Positions 55,591 through 64,000 of a stretch of 64,000 bases of DNA are shown here, one piece after another; the first letter of the stretch is position 1; each line of letters opens with the position of its first letter. The notes beneath the pieces are model-generated. The model was not told where the DNA came from. It was given only the letters and a program-made list of their open reading frames with translations, and did no database searches. Made by a program: the position numbers and the translations under genes. The stretch is from NCBI GenBank assembly GCA_009823505.1, contig VZQC01006884.1, positions 1 to 64,000 of the forward strand, in the 5' to 3' direction. The stretch comes from Rhizomys pruinosus (Eukaryota; Chordata; Mammalia; Rodentia; Spalacidae).

Positions 55591-55722
55591 AAGAAAGACA
55601 AGAAAGAAAGAAAGAAAGAAAGAAAGAAGAAGAAAGAAGAGAGGAGAGAAGAGGAGAGAGAGAGAAAGAGAGAAAGAGAAGAAGAAAGAAGAAAAAAAAG
55701 AAAGAAGAACGAAAAATAAGAA

Positions 55723-55757
<35 letters not shown>

Positions 55758-55775
55758 CACAGAAGAAAGAAAAAA
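55591..55775. repeat. (GAAA)n polypurine tail
   Basis: Irregular GAAA/GAAGAA/GAGA purine tract continuing the B1 tail. Confidence 0.95.
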
Positions 55776-55779
55776 AGCA

Positions 55780-55945
55780 GGCTGGGCATGGGCCAGGGGA
55801 GCAAGCCAGTAAGCAGCATTCCTCCTTGGCCTGTGCTTCAGCTCCTGCCTCCAGGTTCCTGCCCCTCTACCTTGGGCTCCCTGAGTGATGAACTGTAATC
55901 CAGGAGATGTGAGCTGAATAAACCCTTTCCTCCCCCCGTCCTGCA
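55780..55945 (+). mobile_element. LTR-like repeat, 3' part
   Basis: GGAGCAAGCCAGTAAGCAGC, ATTCCTCCTTGGCCTGTGC, AGCTCCTGCCTCCAGGTTCC, GTGAGCTGAATAAACCC, TTTCCTCCCC. Same family as 6.0-6.6 and 20.4-20.8 kb. Confidence 0.75.
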
Positions 55946-56325
55946 AAATATAATGACATGAAAAGATATTTTCCCAAAGGTAAAACGAAGTTATTGATAG
56001 AGCTCTAAGAGAAACACACACCATAGAGTTTTTAACATGGCAGATGGTAAGTGAGCTGGAAAGGAAGAAGCCAAAGATCATGTGTCTAAGGCCATCAATA
56101 ACAGGCGTAAACTTGCCAATAGTGATGAAACTGGCCTCTACATTAGTGGGGAAGGAATTCCCACTGAGCCCCAAATGGACAGAATTTATTTGGGGGTACA
56201 TAGAACACAGTTATATGTACTACTATCCATTTGAGAAAGTTAATTTATCACTCTATAGTTATACAATGCTTTGAATATAAGGAAATGAACAAACCTTACA
56301 GAGTTTGAAAATCCAGAGGGCATCT
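55946..56325. other. Unique stretch
   Basis: Nothing recognised. Confidence 0.35.
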
Positions 56326-56329
56326 TCAC

Positions 56330-56500
56330 TTTTTTGTGGATTTTTATTCTGTTTTTAATTCCAAGACAGGTTCTCCCTGTAACCTCAGCTGGCTGGCCTG
56401 GAACACTCTAGGTAGGCCAACCTGGCCTTGATCTCATAGAGATCTACCTGTGTCCACTTCCTAAATATTGAGATCAAGGTATTTGTCCAACCACACTTGC
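56330..56500 (-). mobile_element. B1 SINE
   Basis: Antisense: AAGACAGGTTCTCCCTGTAA, GGCTGGCCTGGAACACTC, CCAACCTGGCCTTGATCTC, GAGATCTACCTGTGTCC. Confidence 0.82.
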
Positions 56501-56519
56501 AGAAGGCACTTTCTTTCTT

Positions 56520-57175
56520 TGTATTACATTATTACATTTTTATTATTTTTAATATATATTTTATACAAGATTATAAAATCTAGACCCGTGTTCCTCACCC
56601 TATGCCCCCACCCCACCAGAGCTCATGCATTCTGCCAAACATGCTATTCATCTCTTTCTCAGTCTTTCTTGATATTCTCCATGTGGAAGTTGACTGTTTT
56701 GAACAGAAGTTCACTGTTTCAGTCAGTTCTTTGATGCAGTCCTTTCTGTTGTTGTTGTTGTTGTTATTGTTGTTTCCAATATGCATCACTCCCAACTGCT
56801 TGGACAAAAGCTCAAGGGGCCTTGCACAAGAAATACTTACAACTAGGTAATTGGCACTAGCATCCACAGATGAGGGATACCATTCGTCCTTTGTTTTTCT
56901 GGGACTGTGTTACTTCACTCAGCATGATCCTGCAAAGCTCATGATGTCATCTTTCTTTACTGCTGCATAGAACTCCATTGTGTAGATGTACCACATTTTC
57001 TCTATCCACTCGTTAGTTGAGGGGCATTTGGGTTGGTTCCACCTCCTTGCTATTGTGAAGAGAGCTGAAATAAACATGGCGGTGCATGTATCTCTGCAGT
57101 GGGGTGAGTCTTGAGGGTGCATGCCTAGGAGTGGTATGACTGGGTCGGGTGGCAAGTTCATTCCAAGTCAGAAGG
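56520..57175 (-). mobile_element. L1: ORF2 C-terminus and 3' UTR, antisense
   Basis: Minus frame 57161-56919 reads PDPVIPLLGMHP, FISALFTIARRWNQPKCPST and MWYIYTMEFYAAVKK, the characteristic L1 ORF2 C-terminus. The 3' UTR carries a (GTT)n antisense run and C-rich complement of the purine tract. 5'-truncated. Sister of 39 kb. Confidence 0.93.
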
Positions 57176-57282
57176 TACTTTGTAAACAATGTATAATTTC
57201 TCCTGTGAAGAAGCTCAGTTATATTTTGGTAAATTCTAAGATTACTCACATTTTCTCCTAATTAAATTATGGAGCTTTAGGA

Positions 57283-57461
57283 AGTGCTGGGAGGATGGTT
57301 CAATAGTTATAAGCATTTACTGTTCTTGCAGAGAATCTGAGTTGAGTTCCTTACAACCACACTGGGCAGCTCACAACTGTCTGTAACTCTAGCTTCACTA
57401 GATCTGAAATTGCTGTGCACCTGCACTCACGTACTCATACATGCATGCTATAGACAGATAG

Positions 57462-57462
<1 letters not shown>
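57283..57462 (+). mobile_element. B2-superfamily SINE
   Basis: GGGAGGATGGTTCAATAG, TTCTTGCAGAGAATCTGAG, GGGCAGCTCACAACTGTCTG, TAACTCTAGCTTCACTAGAT, then CACTCACG and CA tail. Confidence 0.85.

Positions 57463-57500
<38 letters not shown>
57463..57500. repeat. (CA)n microsatellite
   Basis: Perfect CA run at the SINE tail. Confidence 0.97.
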
Positions 57501-57504
<4 letters not shown>

Positions 57505-57549
57505 GAGTTAAAAGATAAGCATTTCTTTTAAATCTTTTAAAATAGAGGT

Positions 57550-57845
57550 TAGGGAGCTGACTTGGTGGCAAAGAGGTTGCTACTTAAATATGAGGACCTG
57601 AGTTTGAGTCAGCAGGACACACACACAATAAAAATATCCAGATGCAGAAGCCTGTAATCCCAGCAATGGGGCCAAGAAGACCAGAGAACTCCTGGAGCTT
57701 GCAAGACAGCCAAGCTAGCCTCCTTAGTGAATTCTATGCCATTGAGAGATCCTGTCATAAAAAAATAGGTGGGAGGTGGTCAAGGAAGATACCTAAGGAC
57801 AATCTGTGACTTGCAAACACATGCATGCACATACATATGTACACA
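57550..57845 (+). mobile_element. B4-type SINE
   Basis: GGGAGCTGACTTGGTGGCAA, ATGAGGACCTGAGTTTGAG, AAGCCTGTAATCCCAGCAAT, AAGACAGCCAAGCTAGCCTC, GAGAGATCCTGTCATAAAAA. Confidence 0.85.
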
Positions 57846-57859
57846 CCCACCCCCCTACT

Positions 57860-58884
57860 AGCACACATGCATTCACATGCACACATGCAACCAGGGTATC
57901 AAAGGTGTCCAGGTAAAGTTTTATTCTGCAGGAACCAGCCAAGTGGAGTGGTAGCTGTGAAGACTCTAGGAATGATACAGAGATAAAGCTCAGCGAAGAG
58001 GCTTTGCCTTTTATCAGACGAACTCCACTGTCGTGTTCTGTGCCTTCGCTCCTCCTATTATGTTAAAGGGAAATTGCTGGAGTTTCTGAAAGGGGGAGAA
58101 AAGATCGTGTATGATTAATGCTGTACTTTCAGGGATATTAACGTGAAACAATTTGGGGGATGGACGAAATGCAGAAATGATTGGAAAACCAAGGTAGAAA
58201 GCTGGTAAAAATAATCCAGGATTAAGGGGAAATTTGAAGTTTTATTATCCAGAGATTTCCTCTCTAAGAATTTCTCTAGAGACAGGCCCTATTCCAAATC
58301 CATCTTACTCTACAAAACTCACAAAGCCATTGTGCTTTATCTCTTGTGGCCTTGCTATATAGTAATATGTTGAAAATAGAGGCCCATTTTTCTTCTCAGA
58401 CAGGGTAGATTGTTATCTGGAGTGAAAAGTTTCATTTTCTAGCATTTTTCATGGAAACTATCACCTGATAATTACACTGAATAGAAAGTTACCATTAATC
58501 ACATCTTTAATATATCAATTCATCACTGTCTACCTTGTGTGGAGCAGAAGAATTAAAATCAATCTGTCAAATTGAGCCCCATCATCACTGAATGCCTGGG
58601 GAAGACTGGGGACATGGGAAAATCCGGTAAAATACAGAAAGCGTATTTGCTTCTTCAGGCAAGAGTACTAGTGCCTTCTGGGCTTATCAGTGCCCAGCAG
58701 GACTAGTTTCTGTGCCCATAGAAGCTGACTTGAACTTCTTTCTCTGTCCACTTTGAGCAAATATGTTGGAAACATAAAGCTATTCAATATTGTCTGAACC
58801 ATAAGGTAAAGGAGGAGCTTAGTTTCACCGTCATCTTCCCTTCAACCAAGCAATGCTAATGAAAGATTTTCAGAAAACAAAGTC
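57860..58884. other. Unique stretch with possible conserved part
   Basis: 58440-58600 is AT-rich with GATAATTACACTG and CCATTAATCACATC, enhancer-like in texture. No gene or repeat recognised. Confidence 0.35.
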
Positions 58885-58885
58885 A

Positions 58886-59190
58886 TGGGGTTGGAGAGAT
58901 GGTTCAGTGGGTAAAACGCTCGCTCAAGAATAAAAACCTGATTTCAGACCCCATCCCTAGAAGCCAGGCACAAAAACAAATACCTGTAATCCCAACAGTA
59001 GGGGGCAGTGAAGGAGGAATTTGCCACTCACAATTCAGCCAGTCTAGCCAAGACAGTGAGCTTCCAGTTTAGGAAAAGATGGTGTCTCAAAAAATAGTGT
59101 GGAGAAAGATAGAAGAAGGCACATGATGTCAACGTCTGGCTTCCAGATACATAGGTGGACAGGTAACACACACTGTGCACACAAACACAA
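58886..59190 (+). mobile_element. B4-type SINE
   Basis: GGGGTTGGAGAGATGGTTCA, AAAACGCTCGCTCAAG, ATACCTGTAATCCCAACAGT, ATGGTGTCTCAAAAAATAG, GAAAGATAGAAGAAGGCACA, ATGTCAACGTCTGGCTTCC. Confidence 0.9.
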
Positions 59191-60373
59191 ACCAACAACA
59201 AAATAAATTCCTACTTCAAAATGTAGCTGTTGCATACAACCTTACCACTCTCACTTCTCAACAATGAGAGCCTCCCGGCCAGGATGATTCATGACACTTA
59301 AGAAGCTCTGGGGGTAGTGATTCATCATGGAACCTGGCTCTGAATACTTTTGAATGAATAAGGGACATGGGGAGATATTTCACTAGGTCCTCCCCATCCT
59401 CAGCTTCCTGGTCTTAGGTTGTGGCTGAACAAAGCACTCTTTCATCTTCTCAGGTTAGTAGTACTCCTTGAAGAAAGTCCCACTTATTTTGTTAGGTCAT
59501 TTTCAAATATTGAAACTGGTGTATAATTACCAGGTCAACAGTTTGGGGGTCTTTTAGATGTAGATGTTCCAAAAAGTATAAGGGGGAAGTTAAAGCCTTG
59601 GAATGCCCTTAAAGATACAAAACAAAACAATAATGTGCTTGTCTCTATCTCTTTGTTGAACATAGTATTTGATTTTACAGAAGGAAAAGAAATTTGGCAT
59701 TTTGAGAGACACTCTTCAGGACTTTTAGTGAATACCATTAGAGTGTATTATCTCCCCTTAAAAATTTCAGGAATTCAAAACTGATGAAAGTCAAGGCTGT
59801 GGCAAACTGAAAACTATTGCGGCACTGAGCTGTGGGTGCTGAGCTGAATGCTGTGCTCTCCACAAGGAGAGCCTCCTGCCTCTGCCCAGCTGTGCATATG
59901 CGAAGTCAGTGGCTCTTCAAAATGTCCAAGTACTTGGTGTCAGACACCTGCAGGCTGAGTCGTTAATCACAGCAATGGTGTTCCATCCACCAAGTCCTAA
60001 AATTACCAAAGAGTCTCATTTTCTCTATAGCTCCTAACACAATGCAAGATAAATGATGGGTGTTCAGCACATTTCAGATGAATGAACAGACTTGTGTGTT
60101 ACTAAAGTCTCAGTGCAGAGTGTCCAAATAGGAAAGGACATGGGAAGGGCAAGGTGAAGGGCAATGATAGGAGGGGCTATAATGTCTTCATTGGGTGTAG
60201 CTTTCATTTTTACAAGAATCAAAGAGCTATGTGCTACTTAGGTTCTGAATCAAATGCTAACAGTCAAACCTTCACTTTTCCCCCATTTTTAATTTCTCCA
60301 CAAATAATTAATGAACTAGAAACCTACCAATATGTGTCAGCCTGTAAATACATCATGGTTGACAAGGAAAACT
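59191..60373. other. Unique stretch
   Basis: About 1.2 kb without recognisable repeat or gene; a 91-codon frame at 60154-60429 runs into the next SINE. Confidence 0.4.
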
Positions 60374-60740
60374 CAAGACGAGGGAAGAGAGATGGTGTAC
60401 TTGGTAAACTGTTTGCTCAGCAAACATGAGGACCTGAGATTGGATTCCCAGCATCCTTGTATAAAGCTAATCATAGCAGTATGTGTCTATGATCCCTGTA
60501 ATGAAGGAGCAGAGACAGGCAGATCCCAGGAGCTCACTTGCCAGCCAGCCTAGCTGCCTCAAAGAGCTGCAGGTTCAGGGAGAGAATGTGTCTTAAGAAA
60601 AATAGAAGGGAGAGTGACTGAGGAAAACACCTGATGAGAGTCTCCAGTGTCTGCATACACATAAATGCACATGAAAATGCACTCAGGCATACACCCATGC
60701 AAATGCATGCACACACTCACACACACACACACACACAATA
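60374..60740 (+). mobile_element. B4-type SINE with CA tail
   Basis: GGGAAGAGAGATGGTGTACT, ACATGAGGACCTGAGATTGG, AGCAGAGACAGGCAGATCCC, CACTTGCCAGCCAGCCTAGC, GAGAGTGACTGAGGAAAACA, CA run at 60716-60737. Confidence 0.92.
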
Positions 60741-61470
60741 TGTGTCCCATAACTAAGAGAATTCAGGCTAGTTGCTAAACACTCAAAAGTTATAAGAAAT
60801 TTAAGCTAAATCTGATGGCAGCACCCAGAAGTATATAGTCTTAATTCTAACTGATCTGTATGTGAACTCATGGATAATTAAGGAACCAAATGTGCTAATG
60901 ATTTCATTTCATTTTGCTGATGAGCCGAGTTTAGGTGGATCAGCTATCTGAACCACCAGTCCCAGAGCTCTTTGTTGTATTTAAATGAGAGTTTAGAAAG
61001 ATAATTTGTAATGATCAATAAAAATAAAAAAAATATATGCAAGCATTCAGGTCCATAAAAAGAAATAGATGTAGATATTACTAATCTGTGGTGGAACTAA
61101 AGTAGAAAAAAAAAAAAACAGACCATGAAACATTCACTGTAAGCTATAAAATAAGCTACCACTGTAGGCATAAGAATGACTAAACCACTACCTTCCTTTG
61201 AATATTGCAGAGACTTTCACTGTCACATATGGCAACTCAGTGGGCTCTCAGAGGTTATTATAAAATATGTTTGCGCATTATGCATGTGAATTTCCAACAC
61301 CACAGACAATTACATTTGAACAAGGTTAGCATGGTTTTTATTGGCACGAAGCTAGTACCTTCTATTATGACACTCTGATGTAAGCCATATAAACCACTTT
61401 GTTTAGAACTTGTTGAAAATTTTATCAGATATTATTGTAGATTGGACAGTATGTTCATCAGTGTTTGTAT
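60741..61470. other. AT-rich unique stretch
   Basis: 60870-61020 contains GGATAATTAAGG and AGATAATTTGTAATG cores and is repeat-free; regulatory role is only a guess. No gene. Confidence 0.35.
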
Positions 61471-61471
61471 A

Positions 61472-61640
61472 TAAGATCTGATGAGATGTTTCAGCAAGTA
61501 AAGACATTTGGACTACAAGCCTGGCGACCTAAGTTTAATGCCTGAAAGCAACATAAAGGGATAGAGACAGAACTAACAACAAATATTCACTGTGGAATGC
61601 CACTCGCCAACACATCGTTCACACTAGGGGATGAAATATA
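61472..61640 (+). mobile_element. B3-type SINE, diverged
   Basis: TGATGAGATGTTTCAGCAAG, TAAAGACATTTGGACTACAA, GCCTGGCGACCTAAGTTTAA, GGGATAGAGACAGAACTAAC. The tail is unclear. Confidence 0.6.
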
Positions 61641-61721
61641 TGTGTAACAGTCATATATAAGAACTTAAACCTCTAAAACTTCAAAATAAAATGTTATTAC
61701 AAAATTAAGCTGGAAAATAAA

Positions 61722-63239
61722 TAGCCTTTCTTTACACCAAAATAAACAAGTGGAGAAGGAATACAAGAAGACCCTACCACTCACAATAGCCTCAAAAATA
61801 ATAAAATACCTGGGAACAAACCTAAACAAAGATACCAACAATCTCTACAACAAAAATTGTAAACCCCTGAAGAAGGAGATTGAAAATGACATCAAAAGAT
61901 GGAAAGATCTCCCATGCTCATGGATTAGAAAAATTAATATAGGGCTAGAGAGATGGCCTAGCAGTTAGGAGCACTGACTCCTCTTGCAGAGGACCTGGGT
62001 TCGATCCCCAGCACCACATGGTGGCTGAGAACCATCTTTAACTCCAGTTCCAGGGGAATCCAAAACCCTCTCTGACCTCTGCAGGTGCACAAACCTACAT
62101 GCAGACAGTACATTCATACACATAAAAAAATAATAAGTTAACTTTAAAACAAAGAAAAATTAATATAGTAAAAATGTCCATTTTACCCAAAGTGATATAC
62201 AGATTCCATGCAATCTCAATCAAAATCCCCATGAGCTTCTTCACAGACTTGGGAAAAAATATTTAAATTCATACGGAAAAACAAAAGACCCCAAATAGCT
62301 AAAGCAACCCTGAGTGAAAAATACAATACAAGGGGAATTGCTCTACCAGACTTCAAGCTATTTTACAGGGCCATAATCATGAAGACAGTCTGGTACTGGC
62401 ACAAAAACAGACCTGTTGACCAATGGAGCAAAACTTAAGATTCAAACTTGAGCTCATACAATTTCAGCCACCTCATATTTTATTGCCCCACAATGGGGCA
62501 ATAAAACCTCAATGGAGGAAAATTAGCATCTTCAGCAAATGGTGCTGGCAAAACTGGATCACCATTTGTAGAAGAACAAAATTAAACCCCTACCCTCTCA
62601 TCCTGTACAAAAATCAACTCCAAGTGGACCAAAGACCTCAACATAAAACCTGAAACCCTGAAGGTGATAGAAGAAAAAGTCAGTAACAACCTACAAGACA
62701 TAGGTTTAGGAAAAGACTTTCTACATCATACAGCGGCTGCACAGGAAATAAGGTCAATAGTCAGCAAATGGGAACTCATCAAACTCAAAAGCTTCTGGAC
62801 AGCAAAACAAACAATCAAGGAAATGAAGAGAAAATTCACAGAGTGGGAGGAAATCTTCACCAGTGATTCATCTGACAGAGCATTAACGTCAAGAATATAT
62901 ACACTACTCAAAAAATGAAGAAGTAAGAAAACAAATGACTTACTCAAAAGATGGAGTAAAGAGCTGAACAGAATTCCTCCTTCACCACTGAGGAATTAAA
63001 GATGGCTGAGAAACAACTTAAAAGGTGTTCATATCATTAATAATTAAGGAAATGCAAATTAAAACCACTCTCAGATATCATCTCATTCTGATACAACTGG
63101 CTAAGATCAAGAACACAAAAGACACCAAATGTTGGAGAGGTTGTGGGGATAGGAGAACACTCATCCACTGCTGGTGGGAATGTAAACTTGTACAACCACT
63201 ATGGAAAGCAGTGTGGAGAGCCCTTAAAAGACTCAAAAT
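61722..63239 (+). mobile_element. L1 ORF2 3' part, broken
   Basis: Encodes the end of the reverse transcriptase region through the C-terminal cysteine-rich region. Pieces read PLTIASKIIKYLGTNLNKD (61780), WTAKQTIKEMKRKFTEWEE (62790) and CWRGCG then HCWWECKLVQPLWKAVWR (63140-63220), with the C, H and C residues of the L1 Cys-rich motif kept. Several stops and frameshifts divide it. It is interrupted by a young SINE at 61943 and stops at 63239, about 90 codons before the usual ORF2 end. Nonfunctional. Confidence 0.95.
61943..62152 (+). mobile_element. Young B2-superfamily SINE in L1
   Basis: GGCTAGAGAGATGGCCTAG head, B box GGTTCGATCCC, single 17-bp CTCCAGTTCCAGGGGAA unit, ATGCAGACAGTACATTCAT, A-rich end. 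Exact 16-bp target duplication AGAAAAATTAATATAG (61927-61942 and 62153-62168). The L1 reads through once the insert is skipped. Confidence 0.97.
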
Positions 63240-64000
63240 GCTTTGATATTTAGTGGTCTTTGATAACACTCTCTGGCATTCCAGAGGCCAACTATACACT
63301 TGCAAGTGTGATCTCAATATATCTTTCCCATGCTTACACCAGGTCTTTGACAGCAGGGCCTTATTGCCTCTCTTCTTACAGGTATCCCAGTTTTCTGGCA
63401 AAAATATTGGTCTCTTTGAAACAAGCAAGACTCCTCCGTCAGCATCAGCTACACCTCACCTGCCTGGAAATACTGTACAGCAGTGGTGGCCAAATGTCTG
63501 TAAATCCCAAATCTAATTGGTTATTAGCTCTCTCCTTGGAGGAATATTTCGGGGTTGATGCCACAAGCTTAAGTCCTCTAGTGGTTAGGAGATGTTATAA
63601 GCCACAGTAAGACCTTGTCAACTTTTACAGAAAAGCTATAGTCCATGGATTAGCATACCATCCAAACATCTCTGCCTATACCAACATAACCTACCATAAT
63701 AATAAGTACTGTTTATTTTTTTTTATTTCTATATGTGTATGAATGTACTATCTGCATGCAGGTTTGTGCACCCGTGTCGTGCAATGCCGCGGAGGTCAGA
63801 AGAGATTGTCGGATTCCCCTGGAACTGGAGTTCTCCTAGAATTGGAGTTTCAGACGGTTCTCAGCTGCCATGTGGGTGCTGGGGATCAAACCCGGGTCCT
63901 CTGTAAGAGCGGTCTGTTTAAATGTCTGTATATCTAACTGCTTGTGCTTCATCAGTAGGAGTAAAAGGTCACTCCTGGATAAACTGCCAACCCATGAAAG
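63240..64000 (+). mobile_element. L1-like 3'-UTR element with inverted 5' block
   Basis: 63240-63393 is the reverse complement of 21427-21584 of the sister copy; from 63397 on the text is sense and colinear with 21580 onward (TTGGTCTC, CAAGCAAGACTCCTCCGTCA, AATCTAATTGGTTATTAGC). Interrupted by an antisense SINE at 63716 and cut by the window end. The structure is typical of twin-primed 5' inversion. Confidence 0.88.
63716..63913 (-). mobile_element. B2-superfamily SINE, 5'-truncated, duplicated subtype
   Basis: Antisense: T-rich tail, GTATGAATGTACTATCTGCA, CACCCGTGTCGTGCAATGCC, doubled 17-bp unit (63814-63830, 63831-63847), ATCAAACCCGGGTCC. It stops at GTAAGAGCGGTC, so the head is missing. 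Target duplication CTGTTTA (63709-63715 and 63914-63920). Confidence 0.95.

Noticed and set aside
55422..56201. 259-codon minus frame
   Set aside because: Spans a B1, a GAAA tail and an LTR-like repeat; the S/F-rich centre is the microsatellite.
61943..62152. A tRNA gene signal from the B box
   Set aside because: The A and B boxes belong to the SINE; there is no tRNA cloverleaf.

Overview
This window looks like intergenic or deep-intronic DNA from a muroid rodent. No intact protein-coding gene, RNA gene or CRISPR array is supported. The rodent assignment rests on dense B1, B4, ID-B1 and B2-superfamily SINEs on both strands, rodent-type L1 3' ends, and long microsatellites. The youngest SINEs belong to the B2 superfamily but carry a B3-like 3' half (a run of CTCCAGTTCCAGGGGAATCC, then a short tail ending in AAATAAATAAA). 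They lack the 3' half I associate with mouse or rat B2, so a muroid other than Mus or Rattus is more likely. The species cannot be fixed from sequence alone, and repeat names here are by resemblance, not by a database search.

Layout. 0-9 kb: SINE cluster, a degenerate ~33-bp tandem repeat, long AT-rich unique stretches, and two nested repeat loci (a B2 split by an LTR-like insert; an LTR-like element split by B1). 9-21 kb: SINEs and L1 3' ends between unique stretches, with a homeodomain-site-rich candidate conserved element near 13.5 kb. 21-24.4 kb: a 1.33-kb noncoding L1-like insertion with a 22-bp target duplication, then two L1 3'-UTR-like pieces. 24.7-26.6 kb: AT-rich unique DNA with another candidate conserved element. 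28-33 kb: old L1 pieces, a clean solo LTR, and an antisense copy of the 1.3-kb family. 34-42 kb: microsatellites, SINEs, an L1 3' end and a 27-bp minisatellite. 42-48 kb: SINEs between unique blocks. 48.3-49.8 kb: a striking composition gradient (G-rich, then almost pure purine, then AT only). 49.9-52.8 kb: a composite L1 insertion bounded by a 14-bp target duplication and containing an inverted segment. 53-61 kb: SINEs, LTR-like elements and an odd CpG-containing stretch after a GATA repeat. 61.7-64 kb: an L1 ORF2 remnant interrupted by a young SINE, then a fourth copy of the L1 3'-UTR family whose first ~155 bp are inverted.

No genes work together here. The biology is retrotransposition: L1 as the likely enzyme source, SINEs with internal Pol III promoters using L1-type target-primed insertion, and solo LTRs. 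Two or three unique stretches might be regulatory DNA, but this is inference. The most unusual items are the composition gradient at 48.3-49.8 kb, the inverted L1 insertions, the noncoding 1.3-kb L1-tailed family, and a SINE subfamily defined by a 17-bp internal duplication.
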